Shown: positions 1-5,286 of the stretch, in pieces
Layout: every line of letters starts with the position of its first letter
How positions within the stretch are numbered: the stretch's first letter is position 1
Program-made: the position numbers and the translations under genes
Notes under the pieces: model-generated
What the model saw: the letters and a program-made list of their open reading frames with translations, nothing else
What the model was told of the DNA's origin: nothing
The model's database searches: none
Origin: Woeseia sp.
Lineage (GTDB): Bacteria; Pseudomonadota; Gammaproteobacteria; Steroidobacterales; Woeseiaceae
Assembly: GCA_018701055.1 (NCBI GenBank)
Contig: JABIUH010000494.1
Coordinates: forward strand, 1 to 6,472
Direction of reading: 5' to 3'
Length of the DNA: 6,472 nt

Positions 1-363
1 AGATCGAAAACGAACGATATGAAGCGGCGGATAATCAACGGAAGGTGCCCACTTTTTCGCGCCAATCGCCATCCATACCTTGCGTGGCATCTGGTCAGTC
101 AGATGATGGTAGGCGAGCGCAGAAATCATACAGACCACACCTTTGGGTACCCGCTGTGACGCTTCCGCCAGGGTCGATTCAAGGTCCAGCTCACTGCCAG
201 GCAGCTGATACAGACCTCTCCCGGCACGAACGACACTACCGGTCTTCACCGCGCGAGCAATCGTAGATGCTTCGACCCCCTCCGCCCTCAGGTCACGAGC
301 ACGCGCCAGCGGGTGATCCCGCAGCAGCTGAATCAGGCGATCATGTTGGGTTACAGTGGCCAT
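1..363 (-). CDS. abiEi: AbiEi-family type IV antitoxin / autorepressor, N-terminal part (3' end beyond the left edge)
   Basis: The reading frame opens at ATG 363-361 and stays open for 121 codons to the left edge, so the C-terminus is missing. Residues about 1-55 look like the winged-helix domain of AbiEi antitoxins: an N-terminal helix (HDRLIQLLRDHPLARARDL), a recognition helix near EASTIARAV, and the wing ending RAGRGLYQLPG (residues 46-56). The following ALAYHHLTDQMPRKVWMAI (residues 82-100) and DYPPLHIVRF (110-119) fit the start of the AbiEi C-terminal domain. In known AbiE systems AbiEi represses its own operon and counteracts AbiEii, a nucleotidyltransferase-fold toxin acting in phage abortive infection. 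AbiEii is normally encoded directly downstream, which here is outside the window, so an orphan AbiEi-like regulator is also possible. No good Shine-Dalgarno precedes the ATG; an AGG lies about 16 nt upstream. A large inverted repeat just upstream is the likely operator. The family call is firm; the system call is inferred. Confidence 0.85.
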   Translation of the reverse strand, partial: MATVTQHDRLIQLLRDHPLARARDLRAEGVEASTIARAVKTGSVVRAGRGLYQLPGSELDLESTLAEASQRVPKGVVCMISALAYHHLTDQMPRKVWMAIGAKKWAPSVDYPPLHIVRFRS

Positions 364-369
364 ACGTAC

Positions 370-416
370 GTTACAAAACCTAGGACATTATTCGATATTG
401 TCCGAGGTTTTGTAAC
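370..416 (-). promoter_or_regulatory. Inverted-repeat operator overlapping the probable abiEi promoter
   Basis: Two 18-base arms, GTTACAAAACCTAGGACA (370-387) and TGTCCGAGGTTTTGTAAC (399-416), are reverse complements at 17 of 18 positions around an 11-nt AT-rich centre. Read on the minus strand, TTACAA (415-410) and AATAAT (392-387) are spaced by exactly 17 nt, a plausible -35/-10 pair with the -35 in the upstream arm and the -10 between the arms. Transcription would start near 380 and give a leader of under 20 nt. A protein dimer bound to the arms would block RNA polymerase. AbiEi proteins are known to bind inverted repeats in their own promoters, so autorepression is the natural inference. 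Confidence 0.7.
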
Positions 417-445
417 ACATCTCGACGGGATTGGCTACCTACATG

Positions 446-480
446 AAAAAGGGGTCAGAGCCGACAGGCTTTGACCCCTT
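446..480 (-). terminator. Rho-independent terminator-like hairpin, possibly also a dispersed palindromic repeat
   Basis: Arms 449-462 and 467-480 form a 14-bp stem (one G/T pair, tolerated as G-U in RNA) around the 4-nt loop 463-466. On the minus strand the second arm runs into CCCCTTTTT, a proper T-run, so it should stop transcripts leaving the acyltransferase gene before abiEi. On the plus strand the downstream sequence is a poorer AAGTTTCTTA. The GGGGTCAGAGCC core resembles palindromes that recur in many proteobacterial genomes, some near REP-associated transposases; that resemblance is from memory and there is only one copy here. Confidence 0.7.
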
Positions 481-497
481 AAGTTTCTTAGGAAATA

Positions 498-555
498 TGG
501 TGCCGGCACCAAGAGTCGAACTCGGGACCTACTATTACAAATCAGTAGCGCTCTA
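498..555 (-). pseudogene. Decayed 3' portion of a tRNA-Thr(UGU)-like gene
   Basis: Read on the minus strand, 555 to 498 holds the 3' part of the D arm (TAGAGC), an anticodon arm, variable loop AGGTC, a full T arm (CCGAG, TTCGACT, CTTGG at 525-509), the 3' acceptor strand TGCCGGC (508-502), discriminator A and CCA. The anticodon-loop sequence TTTGTAA (541-535) carries TGT, and the whole resembles E. coli tRNA-Thr(UGU). It cannot be a working tRNA: the 5' acceptor strand and most of the D arm are absent, one base is missing from the 3' anticodon stem (between 533 and 534, AGT where TCAGT is needed), and two extra bases (547-548) sit before the 5' stem. Such fragments usually mark past integration or rearrangement at a tRNA gene. 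The fragment begins exactly at the TAG stop of the acyltransferase gene. Confidence 0.7.
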
Positions 556-1644
556 TTCAAAGAAGCGATTTACCACAGGTCGGAACGCGTCCATGTCGAC
601 GAGAAACGAGTCGTGCCCTTTTAGGCAATCCAACTCAACTAGTTCCACATCCGAAACCGAACGTTGCAGTCCTGCGGCCAACTCGCGTTGCTGGCGAATA
701 GGAAATAGAAGGTCAGTCTCAACACCAACGACCATGGCCTGGGTTAACGACAGCTTGTCAAAACCCGCATCAATCGAGCCGCCGTGCTCAGCCAAATCAA
801 ACAGATCGGACGCACGCGACAGGTAGAGATAGCAATTCGCATCGAATTGTCCGGTGAAGCGGTTAGCATGACTTTTTAGATAGCTTTCGACTGCAAAATC
901 GCCGAAGAACATTTCGTCCGAATTCATCTCGGATGTGCTGCGCTCGCGCCCGAAGCGCAGATCCCACTCCTGAGGAGAACGATAGGTCATCATGCCGAGT
1001 TTTCGTGCCAGTCGCTGTCCAGTAACGGGCGGATCGTCGGCATCGTAATTACCACCACACCAAAGCGGATCGCGAACAATCATTTCACGTTGCAACGATC
1101 GGACCGCGATTGAAAATGGCAAGGCGCGCGCCGACGAAGAAATAGAAAGCAGGCGACCACCCAACTCCGGATGGCGCACACAAAACGCCAACGCACTCAT
1201 GCCGCCCATCGAACAGCCAATCGTCGTATGAATCTTATCCAGCCCCAACTGACGCATGACCTCATAACCCCCTGCAGCGACATCCTCCAAACTTAATGTT
1301 GGAAAAGTGAGGCGATAGAATTCCCCAGTTGCCGGGTCGATCGATGCCGGTCCAGTAGATCCGAAACAACTACCCAGCGAATTGATGCAGATGACGAAGT
1401 ATCGATCTGTATCTAAGGGCAAACCAGAACCAATCATTTCTTCCCACCAGCCAGCGGCAGGATTCCCCTGCGTTGAAGATGCGTGCGCCGAGGGTGACAG
1501 TCCCGTAAAAAGAATAATGGCGTTTTCACCGGCGCCTTTTAACGTGCCCCAAGTCTCGTACGCGATCGTCGGTGACTGGAGTGCACCGCCACGGTGCATG
1601 ATCAGATCACCGTCAAACTGAACAGTCTTGCTGGGTGTATGCAT
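553..1644 (-). CDS. metX: MetX-family acyltransferase, probably serine O-succinyltransferase
   Basis: A 363-residue alpha/beta-hydrolase of the homoserine O-acetyltransferase (MetX) family, full length. The nucleophile elbow GCSMGGM places the catalytic Ser at 145, with acid Asp311 (VETDLLFP) and His344 (KGHDSFL) completing the triad. The segments LFTGLSPSAHASS (45-57) and NSLGSCFGSTGPASI (88-102) match, from memory, the serine O-succinyltransferases of Xanthomonas and relatives rather than classical MetX, which has a CHALTGDAH-type motif in the first position. Such enzymes make O-succinyl-L-serine from succinyl-CoA for cysteine synthesis; classical members acylate homoserine for methionine synthesis. 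The family is certain and the serine/succinyl assignment inferred. The ATG at 1644-1642 has only a weak upstream CCCGAG as ribosome site. The gene lies 153 nt after der, and its TAG stop is the first codon of the tRNA-like remnant, yet the C-terminus looks normal in length. No cysteine or methionine gene is adjacent. Confidence 0.88.
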   Translation of the reverse strand: MHTPSKTVQFDGDLIMHRGGALQSPTIAYETWGTLKGAGENAIILFTGLSPSAHASSTQGNPAAGWWEEMIGSGLPLDTDRYFVICINSLGSCFGSTGPASIDPATGEFYRLTFPTLSLEDVAAGGYEVMRQLGLDKIHTTIGCSMGGMSALAFCVRHPELGGRLLSISSSARALPFSIAVRSLQREMIVRDPLWCGGNYDADDPPVTGQRLARKLGMMTYRSPQEWDLRFGRERSTSEMNSDEMFFGDFAVESYLKSHANRFTGQFDANCYLYLSRASDLFDLAEHGGSIDAGFDKLSLTQAMVVGVETDLLFPIRQQRELAAGLQRSVSDVELVELDCLKGHDSFLVDMDAFRPVVNRFFE

Positions 1645-1797
1645 CTCGGGTGTCCAATTAGTCTAAGGGAGACAATCTGCAGACGTAATTCTGACAGCAA
1701 AGTCGAAGAATCGCGAAATCGTCGCACCCTTGAACGGCATTGACCTGTTGCCAGCAGAGCCTGGGAGATGACCTGGCCGGGTGCTCGACGAGCAAAA
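1645..1797 (-). other. Non-coding der-metX intergenic region with possible folded leader
   Basis: This 153-nt stretch carries no gene. On the minus strand GCACCC (1784-1779) can pair with GGGTGC (1729-1724), and just inside GGC can pair with GCC after a 5-nt bulge, closing a fold of about 61 nt. Within it TGACCTG (plus strand) occurs twice, at 1741-1747 and 1769-1775, flanking a small CCAG/CTGG hairpin (1751-1764). A tight palindrome TGCTCGACGAGCA lies at 1782-1794 immediately after the der stop and competes with the outer stem. No T-run follows any of these, so there is no clear der terminator. The sequence does not match the SAM-I riboswitch core. The metX promoter or leader must lie here if metX is not read through from der, but no convincing promoter hexamers were found. 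Confidence 0.35.
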
Positions 1798-3189
1798 CTA
1801 CTTGTTCTTAATGAGGCGCTGTCGTTTTCGCTGTTGCCGCGGCGTTAGCTTGTTCCGCTTGCCTTTAAAGGGATTATCACTCGTCTTGAACGCTAATCGC
1901 ACCGGCGTGCCCTTCAGCCGAAACGCTTTGCGAAACCGGTTGATCAGGTAGCGACGATAGACATCCGGCACGCGTTCCGTTTGATTACCATGAATCACAA
2001 TCACGGGTGGGTTTCGCCCGCCCTGATGTGCGTAACGCAGCTTGACGCGCCGACCACGAACCAACGGTGGCGAATGCGCAACCAATGCAGCCTCCAACTC
2101 ACGCGTAAGTTCCGTCGTGGACATATCGCGGGTCGCAGCTTTAAATGCGCGCGTGACCGCCGGCAATAAATCGCCAACGGCAGTCCCATGAAGCGCGGAA
2201 ATTGTCATCCGTTCTGCAAAATCCAGAAACGGCAATTTGCGCTCAAGATCCGCTTTAATTTGGCGCCGCTGGTCGTGACTTAGCCCATCCCATTTATTGG
2301 CCACAACAACGAGTGCCCGGCCTCGTTCGACTGCCAAGCCAATCAGACTCACATCCTGATCGGTAACGCCTTCGCTGGCGTCCAACACCGGGATGACAAC
2401 TTGTGCGCGCTCCATAGCCTGTAGCGCTTTTACGATACTAAATTTTTCAACGGTTTCGTGGACCCTGGATTTTCGCCTTACGCCAGCGGTATCAATCAGG
2501 ATGTATTTCTTATCATCACGTTCAAATGGAACGGAAACACTGTCACGAGTCGTGCCCGGCTGATCGAAGACGACTAATCTATCTTCTCCGATTAGTCGGT
2601 TGATTAACGTTGATTTGCCAACATTAGGACGACCAATGACCGCAATCCGTAATGGCTTGTCCGCGTCGTCATCGTCTGCTGCGGAGTCTTCATCAGTCTC
2701 TTCAAATGGCGCCAGCACTTCGTCCATGAGACTCGAGATCCGATCGCCATGTGCAGCGGAAATAGCCACCGGCTCGCCTAAGCCAAGCGAGTGAAACTCG
2801 CCGGAAGCGATATGCTGATCAAGGCCCTCTGCCTTGTTAACCGCGAGCCAACTCGATTTAGCATGCTTTCGAGCCAGTGCTGCTACGTGCTCGTCTGCAG
2901 CGGTTCGGCCACTACGACCGTCGACCATAATGATGGCCACATCCGCTTCTTTTAGTGCTCGGACGGTCTGCTCGACCATCAATTCTTCGATGCCCTCTTC
3001 GCCACCGGCAACTCCACCCGTATCAATCACGATATAAGGGACGGGTCCAAGCTTGCCAAATCCATATTGGCGATCGCGAGTCAATCCAGGATAGTCAGCC
3101 ACAATCGCATCACGCGATCGTGTGAGGCGATTAAAGAGGGTCGATTTCCCAACGTTGGGCCGACCAATGAGAGCAATTACTGGGAGCAT
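1798..3189 (-). CDS. der: Der (EngA), double-domain GTPase of 50S ribosome assembly
   Basis: Der has two tandem GTPase domains and a KH-like domain and is needed for maturation of the large ribosomal subunit. Domain 1 shows G1 GRPNVGKS (9-16), PGLTRDR (34-40), DTGG (56-59), NKAE (118-121) and SAAHG (144-148). An acidic linker (about 164-178) leads to domain 2 with GRPNVGKS (186-193), PGTTRD (211-216), DTAG (233-236), NKWD (298-301) and SALHG (331-335). The KH-like domain spans about 355-437 and ends in a strongly basic tail, as usual. Length is 463 residues against 490 in E. coli. The ATG at 3189 is chosen over an in-frame TTG at 3204 because MLPVIALIGRPN is the conserved family start. No Shine-Dalgarno is evident before either, so translation may lean on the bamB gene ending 36 nt upstream. 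The first-domain G4 motif has Glu in place of the usual Asp, a change also known in some Der proteins. Confidence 0.97.
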   Translation of the reverse strand: MLPVIALIGRPNVGKSTLFNRLTRSRDAIVADYPGLTRDRQYGFGKLGPVPYIVIDTGGVAGGEEGIEELMVEQTVRALKEADVAIIMVDGRSGRTAADEHVAALARKHAKSSWLAVNKAEGLDQHIASGEFHSLGLGEPVAISAAHGDRISSLMDEVLAPFEETDEDSAADDDDADKPLRIAVIGRPNVGKSTLINRLIGEDRLVVFDQPGTTRDSVSVPFERDDKKYILIDTAGVRRKSRVHETVEKFSIVKALQAMERAQVVIPVLDASEGVTDQDVSLIGLAVERGRALVVVANKWDGLSHDQRRQIKADLERKLPFLDFAERMTISALHGTAVGDLLPAVTRAFKAATRDMSTTELTRELEAALVAHSPPLVRGRRVKLRYAHQGGRNPPVIVIHGNQTERVPDVYRRYLINRFRKAFRLKGTPVRLAFKTSDNPFKGKRNKLTPRQQRKRQRLIKNK

Positions 3190-3225
3190 GAGTGGAACGC
3201 ACAATAGCGCAGGACATTCGCTGCG

Positions 3226-4455
3226 TCAGGTTTCTTCATCCGTTTCAGGAGATTCGGTAATGGTCAGTTTTGGCGTGCGAACAGTGAACGCAGCCAACGT
3301 GCCGGATTCGCTTTGGACGATCAACTTATCGCCCATAACCAATGGTATGCCCGAGATCATACCTTTGCCGACGCGTTCACGAGCAACAGGTTGACCATCG
3401 AAGTTCGAAAAGAAATGTAAATATCCTTCGAAGTCGCCCACAACAACCGCAGTGTTAAATGCTACCGGCGGTGTCGGATCGCGAAACAGTAAACTATCCT
3501 GGCGCCACAAATCAGTGCCATTTCTGCGCAACAACGCGATTACTTCACCGTCGTTTCCAACCGCATAAACATTGTTCCAATCGGCGCTTAATCCGGCGTG
3601 TGTTGAAATTTCTCTATCCCACAGGACTTCGCCGGACTCCGCCGCAATTGACGCAATACGACCGTTGTACCCGGACGCGTAGATATCCTGGCCGACTGCC
3701 GCCATCGATCCATCCACGTCAGCGAGTCGATCCAGATCAGAGCGCCCAGTCGGAGGCGTGAGTACTGCCTCCCATACGGTTGTGCCATCGCTTAATTTAG
3801 ACGCGACCAGTCGCCCGTTGTCGAAACCGGAAAATATAGAGGTGCCAATCATGATTGGACTAGCCGAACCGCGCTGCGTCAGCGCTGGGCTGGTTTGCTC
3901 GAGTGACCAGATCTCAGCGCCATCAAATATTGAATAAACCCGCAAACGTCCGTCGATGGAATAGACCGCAACATTACCGTCGCTAACAAGTGGCGTAGCC
4001 AGAGTCTCGCTGGTAATTTGAACACGCCAAATCTCAACACCGTCAGCTGCGTTTAACGCAATAAGATCGCCGTCATATCCTGCTACAACGACGACGCCTT
4101 CACCTACACCGGGACCCGCTGACAAAACGGCTTCAGTTTCGACCTGCCAGACTTGCTTGCCGTTCTCCGGATTGAAGGCAATAACGTTGCCGTCATGACT
4201 AGCGGCGTATACTCGATTGCCGTCACCGCCGGGGCTTAATCCAACTCGCAACGCCTCTGTGCCCTTACCCAACTTCTGCGACCAGAGTTGATCAACATTC
4301 AATGTCTCGTCAATGTCGACTAACTCGGTCGGCTGATTGTCTTCCTCTTCCTCATCGCCAAAGAGGCTGCAGCCATTCAGCAACAGCGCGCACATGACGA
4401 ATGTGGCCGCCCGAAAAACGCGGTGAAGGTAGCGAAAATTACTGCTGACAAACAT
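3226..4455 (-). CDS. bamB: BamB, outer-membrane assembly lipoprotein with eight-bladed propeller
   Basis: BamB is a periplasm-facing lipoprotein of the BAM complex that helps BamA insert beta-barrel proteins into the outer membrane. The 409-residue product begins with a basic n-region, a hydrophobic core (about 16-27) and lipobox LNGC with lipidated Cys29; Ser at +2 fits outer-membrane sorting. A very acidic linker DEEEED (34-39) follows. The propeller shows regularly spaced Trp blade motifs at 58, 103, 143, 183, 228, 279 and 317 plus a degenerate GQPVARERVG blade, giving eight. SASPIMIG (197-204) and GRSDLDRLADVDGS (237-250) are BamB hallmarks; the latter corresponds to a loop that contacts BamA in E. 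coli. Its ATG overlaps the yfgM stop by one base (TAATG), implying translational coupling, with GAGG 7 nt upstream. The position between yfgM and der supports the call. Confidence 0.96.
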   Translation of the reverse strand: MFVSSNFRYLHRVFRAATFVMCALLLNGCSLFGDEEEEDNQPTELVDIDETLNVDQLWSQKLGKGTEALRVGLSPGGDGNRVYAASHDGNVIAFNPENGKQVWQVETEAVLSAGPGVGEGVVVVAGYDGDLIALNAADGVEIWRVQITSETLATPLVSDGNVAVYSIDGRLRVYSIFDGAEIWSLEQTSPALTQRGSASPIMIGTSIFSGFDNGRLVASKLSDGTTVWEAVLTPPTGRSDLDRLADVDGSMAAVGQDIYASGYNGRIASIAAESGEVLWDREISTHAGLSADWNNVYAVGNDGEVIALLRRNGTDLWRQDSLLFRDPTPPVAFNTAVVVGDFEGYLHFFSNFDGQPVARERVGKGMISGIPLVMGDKLIVQSESGTLAAFTVRTPKLTITESPETDEET

Positions 4456-5225
4456 TACTGAGCCTCAGCACTAGATTCAGTCTCTGCTGGCTCACTTGCT
4501 GGCTTCTCCTCATCCTGTTCGCTCTGCTCGGCGGCGCCATCTGACTCTGACACCGGAGCAATACCGGCTTCTTCGGCCGCCGACGCAATTTCGCTCGCGA
4601 CCGGCAAGTCGTTAATCTTCAGTTGCACAAAGTTTGTGTCGACCGTTGGCGCGGCAGAATTGTCATTTAAGGCAGCGATGTAAGCCGCCTCAGCCTTATC
4701 GAACTGACCCAGGCTGACGTAGGCATCTCCCATTAGGTCGCTGTAACGCGCGGTAAAGCCGCTTTCGGATCGATCGCTTACAAGGCCAAGCGCTTCTTCG
4801 GCTTTGCCCTGATACAGGAGGACTTTAGCGAGGCGTAGTCGACCCAATAACGCGACTTGTTTTTCCGGCGCTGAATCAATAAGGCCCTGCAACATGTCCG
4901 CGGCATCCTGGTCGCGCGAACTGTCCATATACATGCGAGCCATCGCAAGTCTTGCTTGTGCTGCATACGGTGAAGAGTTGTGATTTTCGATCAACTCCTC
5001 GGCAGGCCTGATAGCGTTGTCGAGCAAACCTAAATCTGCGGCATACAATACATCTTCGTAAAGCGTTGACGCCGCAACCTCCGTATCAACAATGCCCGTT
5101 TGCCAGCGATTCCAACCGAAAATCATGATCACACCGGCAAGCACGCCGCCAATGACATAATTGCCATTTTCTTTCCACCAGTCTCGCATTGCATCGAGCT
5201 GTTCTTTTTCTGTCTCATCTTCCAC
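4455..5225 (-). CDS. yfgM: YfgM family, membrane-anchored periplasmic TPR protein
   Basis: YfgM is an inner-membrane protein with a periplasmic TPR domain; in E. coli it joins PpiD at the SecYEG translocon and aids substrates leaving it. The 256-residue product has a short charged cytoplasmic part ending RDWWKENGNY, one membrane helix (about 22-38, VIGGVLAGVIMIFGW) and tetratricopeptide-like repeats from about 50 to 190, the last at FTARYSDLMGDAYVSLGQF (157-175). The start is GTG: the preceding codon is TAA, so no longer frame exists, and the alternative ATG at residue 13 would remove part of the conserved N-terminus. AAAAGG lies about 10 nt upstream. The protein is longer than E. coli YfgM (about 206 residues) because of an Ala/Glu/Ser-rich acidic tail from about 211 onward that looks disordered. 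It sits 61 nt after hisS and overlaps bamB, as expected for this cluster. Confidence 0.93.
   Translation of the reverse strand: MEDETEKEQLDAMRDWWKENGNYVIGGVLAGVIMIFGWNRWQTGIVDTEVAASTLYEDVLYAADLGLLDNAIRPAEELIENHNSSPYAAQARLAMARMYMDSSRDQDAADMLQGLIDSAPEKQVALLGRLRLAKVLLYQGKAEEALGLVSDRSESGFTARYSDLMGDAYVSLGQFDKAEAAYIAALNDNSAAPTVDTNFVQLKINDLPVASEIASAAEEAGIAPVSESDGAAEQSEQDEEKPASEPAETESSAEAQ
4463..4466 (-). promoter_or_regulatory. bamB ribosome binding site inside the yfgM 3' end
   Basis: GAGG on the minus strand (4466-4463) is followed by a 7-nt spacer and the bamB ATG (4455-4453). It lies within the last codons of yfgM and supports this start together with the TAATG overlap. Confidence 0.6.
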
Positions 5226-5261
5226 TTATATAACGCCTTTTCTGATATTTATTTCCCGACA

Positions 5262-5275
5262 GGCCTCGTGAGGCC
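5262..5275 (-). repeat. Small perfect inverted repeat in the hisS-yfgM gap
   Basis: GGCCTC (5262-5267) and GAGGCC (5270-5275) form a GC-rich stem with a very tight loop (effectively 5 bp with 4 nt). On the minus strand it is followed by an A/T-rich but not T-run sequence, so it is not a standard terminator. It could weaken read-through or stabilise an mRNA end between hisS and yfgM. The rest of the 61-nt gap (5226-5286) shows no convincing promoter. Confidence 0.4.
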
Positions 5276-5286
5276 AATCCGGCAAT

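Noticed and set aside
45..266. A plus-strand open frame of 73 codons
   Set aside because: It is fully antisense to the AbiEi coding sequence, whose protein matches a known family, and has no recognisable domain.
498..555. A functional tRNA gene
   Set aside because: The 5' acceptor strand and most of the D arm are missing, and the anticodon arm has a one-base deletion and a two-base insertion.
431..826. A plus-strand open frame of 131 codons running through the tRNA remnant into the acyltransferase gene
   Set aside because: It is antisense to the intact conserved C-terminus of the acyltransferase, crosses the tRNA-like sequence and resembles no known protein.
1645..1797. A SAM-I (S-box) riboswitch in front of the acyltransferase gene, suggested by GGCAAC in the leader
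   Set aside because: The GA-rich P1/P2 core and the GGTGC-type 3' element of SAM-I are not in the right order or spacing.
3187..3204. TTG at 3204 as the start of der, adding five residues
   Set aside because: The family begins at MLPVIALIGRPN, the ATG at 3189 fits exactly, and there is no ribosome binding site favouring the TTG.
5262..5275. A Rho-independent terminator between hisS and yfgM
   Set aside because: The stem is short with a very tight loop and no T-run follows on the minus strand.
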